Under the pieces are notes generated by a model that saw nothing but the letters and a program-made list of their open reading frames with translations, searched no databases and was not told the origin of the DNA. Positions 47,526 to 56,736 of a stretch of 64,000 nucleotides of DNA are shown one piece after another; positions within the stretch are counted from its first letter, which is position 1, and each line of letters begins with the position of its first letter. The position numbers and the translations under genes are program-made. Origin of the DNA: UBA11098 sp041671525 (GTDB lineage Bacteria; Patescibacteriota; Minisyncoccia; Moranbacterales; UBA2206); contig JBAZBJ010000007.1 in the NCBI GenBank assembly GCA_041671525.1, positions 1-64,000 of the forward strand. Reading direction: 5' to 3'.

Positions 47526-48630
47526 TTATTTTCCAGCTTGAAACTTCAAATAGGCCTCGATAAATTCCGTAATATCTCCGCCCAGCACCGCTTCTGTGTC
47601 CGTCGTTTCATGTTTGGTGCGATGATCTTTGACCATCTTGTAGGGATGCACGACATAAGAGCGGATCTGACTTCCCCACTCGGCCGAAATTGCTTCGCCG
47701 CGCAGCTTGGCTTTTTCGGCCTCAGCATCTTCCAAATATTTTTTGTGCAGCTTGGCTTTCAAAATTTTCATAGCTTGTTCGCGGTTCTGGATCTGGCTGC
47801 GCTCGTTTTGGCAGCTGGCCACAATGCCGCTCGGCAGATGCGTGATGCGCACCGCGCTGTCGGTCGTGTTCACGCTTTGACCGCCCGCCCCCGAGGAACG
47901 AAACACATCCACGCGAATGTCCTCCGGTCTGATGATTACTTCCTTGATTTCTTCGATGACGGGCATCACTTCCACCAGAGCAAAAGAAGTTTGGCGCAGA
48001 TTGTCCGAATTGAACGGCGAGAGTCGCACCAAACGGTGCACGCCGCCCTCGCTTTTCAGATTGCCATAGGCGAACGATCCGGAGATTTCTACCGTGACAC
48101 TCTTGATGCCCGCTTCCGCCCCGCGTGATTCATCCACCACCCGCGTCCGGAAATTATTTTTTTCCGAAAATTTAAGATACATCCGCAGCAGCATCTCCGC
48201 CCAATCTTGCGCGTCCACCCCCCCAGCCCCACTATGGATCGTCATGATCACATCATTACGATCATATTCCCCACCGAACAGCAACTTAAATTCCAATTTA
48301 TCCAACGCTTTTCCGATTTCGGCAATTTTCTCTTCCAAATCTTGCTTCTCTTTTTCTGAGCCGGTTTCGGTTTCATTGATGATTTCTGACAGTTCCGTAA
48401 TTTCATCCAGCTCCGTTTCAATGTCGCTCAACATTTGAATTTCTCCGCGCAATTCTTCCAACTCCTGCATGATCTTGCCGGCCGCCTGCGCATCATTCCA
48501 AAAACCGGGGGTATCCGACTTTTTTTCCAATTCCGCTATCCTTTTTTGTTTTTGTGGTAAGTCAAAGATAGTCGCTCAAAAGAGCGAGTTTAGATTTCAA
48601 GGTGACAATTTTTTCTTGCAGTTCACGCAT
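47526..48630 (-). CDS. prfB: Peptide chain release factor 2, with programmed +1 frameshift
   Basis: The first 22 codons (48630-48565, MRELQEKIVTLKSKLALLS...) end in CTT TGA C, the canonical RF2 shift site. Skipping one T (48564) joins the main frame 48563-47526 (LPQKQKRIAELEKKSDTPG...). The main part has the GGQ motif in SSGAGGQSVNTTDSAVRITH; the anticodon SPF appears as LSPFN. E. coli has an AGGGGG element before the site; here there is none, but a hairpin CGCTC-TTTT-GAGCG ends six bases before CTT. RF2 reads UGA and UAA, which shows UGA is a stop in this organism. Confidence 0.95.
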
Positions 48631-48631
48631 A

Positions 48632-48660
48632 TTGACAAATATTTAATTAAATGCTACTAT
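48632..48660 (+). promoter_or_regulatory. Promoter of the zinc-ribbon gene
   Basis: TTGACA (48632-48637), 17 bp, TACTAT (48655-48660). It begins two bases after the divergent prfB start codon. Confidence 0.6.
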
Positions 48661-48689
48661 ACAGAATTCCAAATGGAGGAGGTGAAATT

Positions 48690-48857
48690 ATGTATTATTG
48701 CATGTTATGTGGAGCACCGCTCAAAAAAAATGCAAAACTGGCCGGAGAATCAGATTCTGATTATTACCAATGTTCCAATCCGGAATGCCCATCGAAACAT
48801 CAGTTGTGGTTAATAACAAAACATTTCGGTTTAAATCTGAAAGCGGAATTGCACTAA
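48690..48857 (+). CDS. Small zinc-ribbon protein
   Basis: 55 aa. Two knuckles, CMLCGAPLKKN and CSNPECPSKHQ, give four cysteines for one zinc. GGAGGAGGTG lies before the ATG at 48690, so upstream ATG codons are not used. Function unknown; perhaps a small nucleic-acid-binding or regulatory protein. Own promoter and terminator. Confidence 0.75.
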   Translation: MYYCMLCGAPLKKNAKLAGESDSDYYQCSNPECPSKHQLWLITKHFGLNLKAELH

Positions 48858-48868
48858 GCAGCATCATG

Positions 48869-48895
48869 GGGAGCCTCGTCTCCCCTCTTTTTTTA
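48869..48895 (+). terminator. Terminator of the zinc-ribbon gene
   Basis: GGGGAG-CCTCGT-CTCCCC followed by TCTTTTTTT. Confidence 0.85.
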
Positions 48896-49636
48896 GCCTA
48901 ATTTCAAAAGCAAAGCCATTAGAATAATTCCGACTACAAACACCGCTAACTGTCCGACTGATTTTTTGATATCTGTTTGTTTGTGCAATTCCGGAATCAG
49001 ATCAGCACTAGCGATATAGATAAAGCCGCCGGCCGCAAACGGTACCAAAAAACTATTCAGATCCACAACACTGGTGTTTACCAGCAGGACTATAATCGCG
49101 CCAACAATCGCCGCCACACCCGTGGCAAAATTGAGCAGCAGAGCCTTAGCCCGAGAAAATCCGCCATACACCAGTGAACCAAAATCGCCAATTTCTTGCG
49201 GAATTTCATGTAGGACAACTGCAATGGCGGTGGCGATCCCCACGGGCACACTCACCAAAAAACTGGCCGCGATCACCAATCCGTCAATGAAATTATGCAC
49301 GGTGTCCCCGGCCAGAATGATATAGGAAAAAGGATGCGGATGTTTTTCATTCGGGACATGATGGCAATGCCGCCAATGGAAAAATTTTTCGACGATGAAA
49401 AAAAACAAAATGCCGGCCAAAATATACAGCCCAACCGACAAACTATCCGCGCTATTTTCATAGGCTTCCGGAATCAGATGGATGAAGGCATCGCCCAACA
49501 ATGTTCCAGTGGACAGACTAACCAGATAGATCAAAATCTTTTCCAACCTCTCCTTTTTCATCGACAGTGTAAAAACGCCAATCAAAGAAATCAGACTGAC
49601 AATGGCGACTGAAACTAGAGTGTAAATCCAAACCAT
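48893..49636 (-). CDS. ZIP family metal transporter
   Basis: 247 aa, eight predicted helices. The metal-binding helices are clear: GDTVHNFIDGLVIAASF (helix 4) and VLHEIPQEIGDFG (helix 5). A His-rich loop (WRHCHHVPNEKHPHPF) lies between helices 3 and 4. It brings divalent metal, probably zinc or iron, into the cell. Rubrerythrin is the upstream neighbour, separated by a palindromic repeat. Confidence 0.93.
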   Translation of the reverse strand: MVWIYTLVSVAIVSLISLIGVFTLSMKKERLEKILIYLVSLSTGTLLGDAFIHLIPEAYENSADSLSVGLYILAGILFFFIVEKFFHWRHCHHVPNEKHPHPFSYIILAGDTVHNFIDGLVIAASFLVSVPVGIATAIAVVLHEIPQEIGDFGSLVYGGFSRAKALLLNFATGVAAIVGAIIVLLVNTSVVDLNSFLVPFAAGGFIYIASADLIPELHKQTDIKKSVGQLAVFVVGIILMALLLKLG

Positions 49637-49645
49637 GATATTGTT

Positions 49646-49731
49646 GTCATCCTGAACTTGATTCAGGATCTAATTGGAGTCTTGTTGCTATCACTGCGCC
49701 TAATTAGATTCCGGGTCAAGCCCGGAATGAC
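49646..49731. repeat. GTCATCCTGAA...GGAATGAC repeat (inverted copy)
   Basis: The two hairpins of the family in opposite order, with 35 extra bases between them. Confidence 0.8.
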
Positions 49732-49738
49732 AATGTAT

Positions 49739-50257
49739 TTATAAATAATTCTTAATTAGTGCGGTGTGATCAGCTTCCACTTGCGTCAGCGCCGTGAAAA
49801 ATATGCGGATGTTCTGCTCGGTCGCCTCCTTGGCAAATTGCGCATACAGGCTCGTGGCGTGTTCTTCCAGCGCGATTGTGGCTTTGAAATTTTCCACCTC
49901 ATCTTGGCTACAAGTCTGGTCTTCCACTTTCGGCAGCGCTATGCCCATCAATTTCGTGCAGATGACCGCGTGTTCCATCTCTACTTTGGCCAGTCTTTTA
50001 TACATCGCTTTAAGTTCATAGGTCTTGGCATTGCCGGCCATGCACAAATAGATCAGATTAGCCCGCAGTTCCAAGCCCAACGTTTCTTCCAAGTTCCGGC
50101 CGGAAAGTTCACTGATTTCAATTTTCTGATTCACAATCGGCAAAGCCTCTTTCCCCTCTTTGATAAAATGCGATGGTGCGCCACAAAAAGGACAATCTGT
50201 CGGTCTTTCGTGTCCGATATACGCGTCCCCACAAATTTGGCAGATATAAGTTTTCAT
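49739..50257 (-). CDS. Rubrerythrin family protein
   Basis: 172 aa. N-terminal rubredoxin-like knuckles (YICQICGDAYIG, DCPFCGAPS), then a ferritin-like four-helix bundle with LGLELRANLIYLCM, KVEMEHAVICTK, ALEEHATSLYAQF and VEADHTALIK, the Glu/His ligands of a di-iron site. The rubredoxin part is N-terminal, as in 'reverse' rubrerythrins. It reduces peroxide in anaerobes, which fits an oxygen-sensitive ferredoxin oxidoreductase nearby. Confidence 0.88.
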   Translation of the reverse strand: MKTYICQICGDAYIGHERPTDCPFCGAPSHFIKEGKEALPIVNQKIEISELSGRNLEETLGLELRANLIYLCMAGNAKTYELKAMYKRLAKVEMEHAVICTKLMGIALPKVEDQTCSQDEVENFKATIALEEHATSLYAQFAKEATEQNIRIFFTALTQVEADHTALIKNYL

Positions 50258-50270
50258 ATGAGTTATATAA

Positions 50271-51020
50271 TTACATTAAATACGGATTTAATTGGCGTAT
50301 CGCATCATTAAGTAGCTCGCATTTATACTGTTCGTAAAATTCATTTTGCGGAATCAAATCCGTAGATCGAGCACCACCAGAACATAGCCGTTGATTAGTC
50401 CAAAAAATATTCTCTTTGTTTGCAATAAATATAGTGGGAACATTGCATCCCAATCCATCACAAAAAGTATTCTCGATTGAATTTAATTTTTCTATTGTCC
50501 AATTGAAATAATTTGGAGCATAGAACACTTTTTGCCCGCTAATATCCCGATAAAAAATTGGGCCGGATATTATTCCTTCTCTCAATTTTTTTGTTTCAGT
50601 GATATCGCCCGCATGCTCTTTTCTATAACTCTCATCCCACCCGTCTGAAAAATCCTTATCTAAAAATTCATTTCCAATTTTATTTTTTAGCGCTGTATAG
50701 AGCTTCGTACTACTGACATCTTTTTCAATGTAGGGATTTATAATTTCATTTGCGGCCTGCTTAAGACCAGCCACCTCATTGCTGTGTTCCTCACTGATTT
50801 GCTTCCATTGATCGTTATTGGCCTTAATAGCATCTTTACAATCACCAGAATTAGTTGCTTTATTTTTATCTAGACTTTCCGTTGTTGCAAAAATCTCCCC
50901 ATCTTTTATTCTCTTATTGATATCTATTTCCGTACTCCTACCTCCAGCAAAAAACCCACCAATAAAAACAACTGCCAGCACCACTAGCGCTACGATTATT
51001 TTTTTTATTTTTTGGTCCAT
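50271..51020 (-). CDS. Membrane-anchored hypothetical protein
   Basis: 249 aa, one N-terminal helix (IIVALVVLAVVFIGGFFAGG) and an extracellular part with four to five cysteines (SGDCKDAIK, NTFCDGLGC, QRLCSGG, YKCELL). The middle has a helical stretch (NPYIEKDVSSTKLYTALKN). No family recognised. It is more AT-rich in its codons than neighbouring genes. The tRNA-Thr gene lies 14 bases upstream. Confidence 0.65.
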   Translation of the reverse strand: MDQKIKKIIVALVVLAVVFIGGFFAGGRSTEIDINKRIKDGEIFATTESLDKNKATNSGDCKDAIKANNDQWKQISEEHSNEVAGLKQAANEIINPYIEKDVSSTKLYTALKNKIGNEFLDKDFSDGWDESYRKEHAGDITETKKLREGIISGPIFYRDISGQKVFYAPNYFNWTIEKLNSIENTFCDGLGCNVPTIFIANKENIFWTNQRLCSGGARSTDLIPQNEFYEQYKCELLNDAIRQLNPYLM

Positions 51021-51033
51021 AATTTTAATCTTG

Positions 51034-51106
51034 AGCCATCTTCCGGGATCGAACCGGAGGCCTGCGCGTTACGAATGCGCCGCTCTACCAACTGAGCTAA
51101 GACGGC
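51034..51106 (-). tRNA. tRNA-Thr (anticodon CGT)
   Basis: On the minus strand: acceptor GCCGTCT / AGATGGC, D arm AGCTCAGTTGGTAGAGC, anticodon arm GCGCA-TTCGTAA-CGCGC region with anticodon CGT, T arm CCGG-TTCGATC-CCGG. CCA is not encoded. Confidence 0.95.
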
Positions 51107-51124
51107 CTAGTTTAGAATTCTAAC

Positions 51125-52027
51125 TCAGCCTGCAAATTTTTGCAATCTTTTGAACTCACTGTCCACAATCTGTTGCATCTCTTCAATCACATGTTGGTTT
51201 TCCGACGTGAAGAGATGTTTGAAGCGCCCCTGGCCTTTCAAAAATTCTTCGATCTGTTTTCGCTCCTGAGGTACGTAATTAATTACGTAATTCCCGTTTT
51301 CAATTTCATACAGCGGCCAAAAATTGGTTTCCACCGCCAGCTTGGCATATTGGACATACATAGAGGTCGGGAATTTCCAATTGTTGGTGCACGGTTGCAG
51401 CACCAAGAGAAACGACGGCCCTTCTGTCGCGAACGCTTTCTGCGCTTTGCGTTTGAGATCCGGCAGATTGCCCACACTTGCCTGCGCCGCGTATTTGATG
51501 TGATGGGCGTTCACAATCTCCATCAGATTCTTGCGCAGCTCCACCTTACCGAAGGAATCCTTGCCGACCGGTGTGGTTTCCGTGTTGGCGCCGAATGGAG
51601 TCGCCGAAGATCTTTGGTTGCCCGTGTTCATATAGCCGCCGTTGTCATAACAGACATACAAAAAATCATGCCCGCGCTCCAGCGCGCCGGACAGCGATTG
51701 CAGCCCAATATCATAGGTTCCGCCGTCCCCTGCAAAAGCCACAAATTTGATCTTTTTGTCCGTCTTGCCACGACTTTTGAGCGCCTTATAGGCCCGCTCG
51801 ACCCCAGAAATGGTCGCTGCGACGTTTTCGAAGGCATTGTGGATATATGGCACTTTCCAGGCTGAATACGGGTAGAGCGTCGAAGTCACTTCCAGGCACC
51901 CCGTCGCGTTGGCCACCACCACCGGATCTTTGGCCTCACCCAAAATCGTCCGCACAATGGTCGGAATCCCACACCCCGCGCAAGCGGAATGCCCCGGGGC
52001 AAAATTTTTCGCTTGTTCTTTATTCAT
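51125..52027 (-). CDS. porB: 2-oxoacid:ferredoxin oxidoreductase, beta subunit (PorB)
   Basis: 300 aa. CAGCGIPTIV gives part of the 4Fe-4S ligands, and the thiamine diphosphate site is seen in FAGDGGTYDIGLQSLSGALER with DNGGYMNTGNQRS. It pairs with the alpha subunit to split pyruvate (or another 2-oxoacid) with CoA to acyl-CoA, CO2 and reduced ferredoxin. Its start overlaps the porA stop by four bases (ATGA). Confidence 0.93.
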   Translation of the reverse strand: MNKEQAKNFAPGHSACAGCGIPTIVRTILGEAKDPVVVANATGCLEVTSTLYPYSAWKVPYIHNAFENVAATISGVERAYKALKSRGKTDKKIKFVAFAGDGGTYDIGLQSLSGALERGHDFLYVCYDNGGYMNTGNQRSSATPFGANTETTPVGKDSFGKVELRKNLMEIVNAHHIKYAAQASVGNLPDLKRKAQKAFATEGPSFLLVLQPCTNNWKFPTSMYVQYAKLAVETNFWPLYEIENGNYVINYVPQERKQIEEFLKGQGRFKHLFTSENQHVIEEMQQIVDSEFKRLQKFAG

Positions 52028-53196
52028 GAATTTAATCCGATATATTTTATTTCCTTAGAAATTTTTCCTTGCTCTAAATCTTCAAAAACATTTTCAATAT
52101 CCTGCGCGAAAATATCCCGACCACCCAGACTGTACACATATGGTTGAATTTTTGGTTTAGCGTCGGCGTCATAAAATCCGGTCAGAATGTCTTGATAGAT
52201 CGGTGAAAATGTTCCCGAAGAAATCGCACGCTCCATCACGGCGATGCTTTTCGCATTTTTGAGAGCTGCAATTATTTCTTCGCGTGGAAAAGGCCTGAAC
52301 AGATTTATTTCCAGGAGTCCAACTTTCTGGCCTTTCTTTCGCAATTTATCCACCACATCCTTGGCTGTGCCCGCCGTCGAGCCAGCCAACACAATCACCT
52401 GCTCCGCTTCCTCCAACTCATAGGCTTCAAAATATTCCTTTTTCCGCCCGCTTAATTTTTCAAACTCTTTGGCGATTTCCAAATAAGCTTCCTTGGCTGC
52501 TTCCATGGCTTTTTCCTGGTCGACTTTGAATTCAAAAAAGGAATTTTGCAATGCCAGTGGACCAAAAGTCACCGGGTCGGAAACGTTCAAAAGATATTTT
52601 TCCGGAGTGTATTCGCCCACAAATTTTTGCACTTGTTCTTTGCTCAAAGTTTCCAGATTTTCCACGCAGTGCGAAGTATTGAAGCCGTCCATGATAACCA
52701 TGACCGGCAGGCCGACTTTCTCCGCCAGTTTCATGCCGATGATCGTGTTGTCATACACCTCTTGCGCGTTTTCGGAAAAAATTTGGATCCAACCGGCATC
52801 CCGCGCCCCCATTACGTCCGAGTGATCGCCATGAATGTTAATCGGAGCCGAAAGCGCTCGCGCCGACACCACCATCAAAATCGGTAAGCGCATCCCGCTC
52901 GCGATATACAAAATCTCATTCATGAGCGCCAAGCCTTGTGAGCTTGTTGCCGTCACTGTCCGCGCTCCAGCCGCACTCGCCCCGACGCACGCCGAAATCG
53001 CGGAATGTTCCGATTCCACTTCGATCACCTCGGTCGCCACAACGCCGTCCGCCTTGAATTTGGCATACGTTTCAATGATGGTGGTCTGGGGCGTGATCGG
53101 ATAGACCGCCATCACATCCGGCTCGATCTGCTTCAAAGCTTCCGCCGCGGCGGCACCGCCAGTCAAAGCTATTCGATTTTGAGAATTTTTTGTCAT
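52024..53196 (-). CDS. porA: 2-oxoacid:ferredoxin oxidoreductase, alpha subunit (PorA)
   Basis: 390 aa from ATG 53196. YPITPQTTIIETYAKF is the conserved start of the pyrimidine-binding domain, followed by EVIEVESEHSAISACVGASAAGARTVTATSSQG and, in domain II, the CoA-binding region. The ATG overlaps the porD stop (TAATG). Substrate most likely pyruvate, judged from gene order G-D-A-B. Confidence 0.93.
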   Translation of the reverse strand: MTKNSQNRIALTGGAAAAEALKQIEPDVMAVYPITPQTTIIETYAKFKADGVVATEVIEVESEHSAISACVGASAAGARTVTATSSQGLALMNEILYIASGMRLPILMVVSARALSAPINIHGDHSDVMGARDAGWIQIFSENAQEVYDNTIIGMKLAEKVGLPVMVIMDGFNTSHCVENLETLSKEQVQKFVGEYTPEKYLLNVSDPVTFGPLALQNSFFEFKVDQEKAMEAAKEAYLEIAKEFEKLSGRKKEYFEAYELEEAEQVIVLAGSTAGTAKDVVDKLRKKGQKVGLLEINLFRPFPREEIIAALKNAKSIAVMERAISSGTFSPIYQDILTGFYDADAKPKIQPYVYSLGGRDIFAQDIENVFEDLEQGKISKEIKYIGLNS

Positions 53197-53459
53197 TAGT
53201 TTTTTCGCATTGTTATCGCTTTCATCGGACACACTTGCGCGCAAACACCACAGCCCTTGCAAAAATCATAATCGATGTCCGCCTTGTCCTTTTGTCCTTC
53301 TTTATAAAATTTCATCTCGATTGAAGCGTCCGGACAATACGGAACACACGTGCTGCAGCCGCTGCACTTTTCTTTATCCACCACCGGCTTAATATACCGC
53401 CAATCGCCGGTGTTAGCTGCATTTGAAATATCATGTTTTATAATTGCGCCTACTTCCAT
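53196..53459 (-). CDS. porD: 2-oxoacid:ferredoxin oxidoreductase, delta (ferredoxin) subunit (PorD)
   Basis: 87 aa from ATG 53459 with two 4Fe-4S motifs: CSGCSTCVPYCPD and CKGCGVCAQVCP. It carries electrons from the enzyme to ferredoxin. The frame stays open for 34 more codons upstream, but these overlap the porG end and have no support. Confidence 0.93.
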   Translation of the reverse strand: MEVGAIIKHDISNAANTGDWRYIKPVVDKEKCSGCSTCVPYCPDASIEMKFYKEGQKDKADIDYDFCKGCGVCAQVCPMKAITMRKN

Positions 53460-53466
53460 AAATTTA

Positions 53467-54036
53467 CTAAATATTATCGTACGCTTTTTCAATGGCCTGC
53501 ACGTTTTTGTCCGTTCCTTCCTTGCCGATCTTATCTTCAAATATTTTGCGAAATTCTGCAACCAAACTTGAAAGCTGCACTGCTTCCGTCACCTGCACAA
53601 ACTTGCCCAAAATCACCGTGTTCGGTCGCGGTTGACCGATGATGTCCATGGAAATTCCATTAGCATCCACCGCAAAAATTTTACCCGAAAATCCGGTTTT
53701 ATTTTTGAGCTCCTCCGGCGTTTTCTTGGAATTAACAATCAAAAATTCATCTTTCTCCAAATTGTCCGTCACCACCGTTGAATCCAAAATCGTTTCATCC
53801 AAAACCAGCACCACGTCCGGATCAGTGACAGGTTCGTGCGTGCGAATCGCCTTGTCACTTATCCGCACAAAAGTTTTGGTCGGCGCACCGCTTCTTTCCG
53901 GCCCGAATTGCGGAAAAGCCTGAACAAATCTGCCTTCGCTGACCGCCGCCTGCGCGATGATTTCCGCCGCCACTTTGGCCCCCTGCCCACCCCGCGCGTG
54001 CAAGATTATCTCAAAAATATCTTTATGCATTTTCAT
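53467..54036 (-). CDS. porG: 2-oxoacid:ferredoxin oxidoreductase, gamma subunit (PorG)
   Basis: 189 aa. ILHARGGQGAKVAAEIIAQA, FPQFGPERSGAPTKTFVRIS and GNxG-like NSKKTPEELK regions are typical. First gene of the por operon. TGATATACT (54051-54043) is an extended -10 ending exactly six bases before ATG 54036, so the operon mRNA should be leaderless. Confidence 0.93.
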   Translation of the reverse strand: MKMHKDIFEIILHARGGQGAKVAAEIIAQAAVSEGRFVQAFPQFGPERSGAPTKTFVRISDKAIRTHEPVTDPDVVLVLDETILDSTVVTDNLEKDEFLIVNSKKTPEELKNKTGFSGKIFAVDANGISMDIIGQPRPNTVILGKFVQVTEAVQLSSLVAEFRKIFEDKIGKEGTDKNVQAIEKAYDNI

Positions 54037-54104
54037 TCATTTAGTATATCAAATAATCAAATAAAATAAAACCTGGCTTTTTTGTTGCAAACTTGCGATC
54101 ATTT

Positions 54105-54273
54105 CAGCCTTCGCGAAATACAAAAGTACAAATTGAAGTTTTGGAGCGTTAAAAAAGTTTTAGGTCCGCCGCGGGGCAACCAAAACTTTTAGCGAGAAAA
54201 CTGAGAATTTGTTTTTGTATGAGCCAGGCTGAGAGTTCTTTTTGTTACTTTTTCTTGCGGAAAGAAAAAGTAA
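54105..54273. repeat. Large imperfect palindrome after mrdA (copy A)
   Basis: CAGCC...GGCTG outer ends (54105, 54227), inner arms TACAAAAGTACAAATT / AATTTGTTTTTGTA and AGCGTTAAAAAAGTTTT / AAAACTTTTAGCG, then the hairpin TTACTTTTTCTT-GCGGA-AAGAAAAAGTAA (54245-54273). A related copy lies at 62734. The spacer 54037-54104 holds only the por promoter. Confidence 0.7.
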
Positions 54274-54282
54274 GAAGTGTAA

Positions 54283-56166
54283 TTATTTATTCCGCGTGAA
54301 ATACCAATCATACACTTCCTTGGTCACCGGCACGCCGGTCGAGTGCCCGTCGCCCCCGCCTTCCGCCAAAATCACCAGGGCAATTTCCGGATTTTCATAT
54401 GGCGCAAACGACACGAACCAGCCATGCGTCTTGCCTTCCCCACCGAATTCCGCCGTTCCGGTTTTCCCCGCCACCGCCACCGGCAGATCCTTGAGCGGCT
54501 GCGCCGTGCCGTCCGTGACCGTCTTGCGCATGCCCTCGCGCACCACCTGCATCACGTCCGGCGAAATGAAATTCTGGCGGATGATGGTCGGCAGGATGCT
54601 TTCGCTTGTGCCATCATTTTTTTGGATACGATTGACAATCCGTGGTTGATATAAAATTCCGCCATTGGCGATGGCCGCGACCTGATTCACCACCTGTAAA
54701 GGAGTGGAGGTGATGAAGCCCTGTCCGATCGCGCAATGATAGGAATCGCCGATATACCAGCGTTCCCCGATCTTGTCCAACTTCCACTGTTCGCTCGGGA
54801 TAAAGCCGGACGACTCACCCAGCAGATCGATGCCGGTGGGCGCGCCAAAGCCGAAAAGATTTTCATATTTTTTCATGCGATCCATGCCCAGGCCCTGAAT
54901 GCCGGCATAACCACCGCCAATACTATAGAAAAAAATGTCATTGCTCTCCGCGATCGCGGTGCGCACGTCAGACGGTCCATGCACCTTCCAGTCGCCGAAA
55001 CGAAAAGCTCCAATATTGATGCTACCGCCGGAACCCTGGATGATCGTGTCCGGCGTGATGACGCCCTCCGACAGTGCCGCGGCCGCCACGGCCGGTTTGA
55101 TTGTGGATCCGGGCGGGTATTCACCGTTGATTGTCCGATTGAACAATGGCAGATTCGGATCCGTGATCAGCTTTTGATAATCCGCGTTCGAGATGCCACG
55201 AGAAAAAAGATTATTATCATAACTGGGCAGACTGACCATGGCCAACACGCCACCACTGCGCGGATCGATCGCGACAGCTGAAGCCATTTTGGTGCCGGTT
55301 TTTTCCAGCACGGACGCCAGACTGTCATATAATTTTTTCTGCAATCCCTCATCGATGTTCAAAAATAGGTTATCCCCCGCCTGTGGCTGGATCACGCCCA
55401 GATTACGGCTGGAATTCCCCAAAGAATCCACCTCAACTTGCTTGGCGCCGTTTTTGCCCCGCAGATTTTGCTCGTAATATTTTTCCAACCCGGTCTTCCC
55501 GATATAATCCGTCATGGTATAGCCGGCGCCATTTTTTAGTTCCGCCGGTGTAATCTTGCCATCATAGCCGACAATCGGCGAAAAAATCTGCCCGTTTTCG
55601 TAATTGCGGATCGCCGTGTTTTCCACGCTGACGCCCGGCAAATCTTTTTGTTTTTCCATCACAACGAGTGCCTGATCCTGTGTGATATTTTCCTTGAGCA
55701 AAATTGGCTCCACCGATTTGCGATTTTGAGTTTCCAGCGCCGTTTCGACATTGCCCGGATCCATGCCCAAAATTCCGGCCGTGATTTGCGCCATCCGCAG
55801 GCGAGCCGCCGGGTCTTCCGGCAAATCGCGCGGCACCACCACCACATCCATACTGGGCACATTGCCGACCAGTACCGAACCGAATTTATCCAAAATTTTT
55901 CCACGCGGCGCCTTGATGGTGATCAAACGGATGCGATTCCCTTTGGAAACGTCGGCGTAATAACTACCCTTGATAACCGACAGATAGAAAACTCTGATTC
56001 CCAGCAAAAGAATGATGCCTATGATTAGGTACCAGACCATATCCAATCCTTTGCGGTGGAACGGAGTTTCAATGATCGCTTTTTCTTTCTGGGTGATCGT
56101 CATGATGGAATCTTCAATCTCGACTCCCCGCAAAACTTTTTTTCTTCTGAATAAATTACCTAGCAT
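54283..56166 (-). CDS. mrdA: Penicillin-binding protein 2 (transpeptidase MrdA type)
   Basis: 627 aa from ATG 56166. One N-terminal membrane helix (VWYLIIGIILLLGIRVFYL), a PBP dimerisation domain with APRGKILDKFG, and the transpeptidase domain: PPGSTIKP (SxxK serine), AESND (SxN) and AGKTGTAEF (KTG). It cross-links peptidoglycan during elongation. An open stretch of 30 codons upstream overlaps mreD and was not used; the chosen start is 11 bases after the mreD stop. Confidence 0.94.
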   Translation of the reverse strand: MLGNLFRRKKVLRGVEIEDSIMTITQKEKAIIETPFHRKGLDMVWYLIIGIILLLGIRVFYLSVIKGSYYADVSKGNRIRLITIKAPRGKILDKFGSVLVGNVPSMDVVVVPRDLPEDPAARLRMAQITAGILGMDPGNVETALETQNRKSVEPILLKENITQDQALVVMEKQKDLPGVSVENTAIRNYENGQIFSPIVGYDGKITPAELKNGAGYTMTDYIGKTGLEKYYEQNLRGKNGAKQVEVDSLGNSSRNLGVIQPQAGDNLFLNIDEGLQKKLYDSLASVLEKTGTKMASAVAIDPRSGGVLAMVSLPSYDNNLFSRGISNADYQKLITDPNLPLFNRTINGEYPPGSTIKPAVAAAALSEGVITPDTIIQGSGGSINIGAFRFGDWKVHGPSDVRTAIAESNDIFFYSIGGGYAGIQGLGMDRMKKYENLFGFGAPTGIDLLGESSGFIPSEQWKLDKIGERWYIGDSYHCAIGQGFITSTPLQVVNQVAAIANGGILYQPRIVNRIQKNDGTSESILPTIIRQNFISPDVMQVVREGMRKTVTDGTAQPLKDLPVAVAGKTGTAEFGGEGKTHGWFVSFAPYENPEIALVILAEGGGDGHSTGVPVTKEVYDWYFTRNK

Positions 56167-56177
56167 TTTTTCTTTTT

Positions 56178-56729
56178 TTATGATGGTCTCCGCACGACCA
56201 TTTGCTGGCCGTAGGGATAAATATTTTTTAGGTTCTCGAGTTTTTTGAGCGGCCAATAGATCAAAACAAACAGCAGAGTGTTGCTCAGCATTTTTCCGAC
56301 CAGTTCCAGACTGAGAATCGGAAAGCCGGTACTGGCGATTTTTTCCACGTTCAGAAATATTTTCATCAAGACCGACACTGCGACGTCATTGACGATCGTG
56401 CCCGCCAAAACCAAAGCTAGTAGCGTAAAAAACTTCACATTTGACTGCGTCACGAAAAACCTTTGCGCTAAAAAATTAATCAGCAGACTCACCGCTACAA
56501 ACGAAAGCACGTTAACGCCAACCGGAAAAAACGAAAACAAATCCAGCAAAAATCCACCCAGAAGCGCCATCTTCCAGGCCGCGGGAAAGCCTCGCTTGAC
56601 CGTGAAAAAAATTACCACCAGCAAAACCAGATCCGGGATCCGGCGCGCATTGAAAAAAAGTGGCAGCGCGGAAACTTGCAAAATGACCAACAAAAACAGC
56701 AAAGCGAAAATGGCAAATTTTTTGTACAT
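56178..56729 (-). CDS. mreD: Rod shape-determining protein MreD
   Basis: 183 aa, five to six hydrophobic helices (FAIFALLFLLVILQVSAL, FLLDLFSFFPVGVNVLSF). Position between mreC and mrdA and the pattern PDLVLLVVIFFTVKRG identify it. ATG 56729 is chosen; one 12 bases upstream lies in the end of a palindromic repeat. Confidence 0.85.
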   Translation of the reverse strand: MYKKFAIFALLFLLVILQVSALPLFFNARRIPDLVLLVVIFFTVKRGFPAAWKMALLGGFLLDLFSFFPVGVNVLSFVAVSLLINFLAQRFFVTQSNVKFFTLLALVLAGTIVNDVAVSVLMKIFLNVEKIASTGFPILSLELVGKMLSNTLLFVLIYWPLKKLENLKNIYPYGQQMVVRRPS

Positions 56730-56736
56730 CAATTTT

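Noticed and set aside
47526..48630. UGA recoding (Gracilibacteria/Absconditabacteria)
   Set aside because: prfB with an RF2 frameshift is present, TGA ends genes (e.g. 44384), and no in-frame TGA interrupts conserved proteins.
54245..54273. Rho-independent terminator of mrdA
   Set aside because: The hairpin is strong, but on the mrdA strand it is followed by CAAAAAG, not a T run; listed as part of a repeat.
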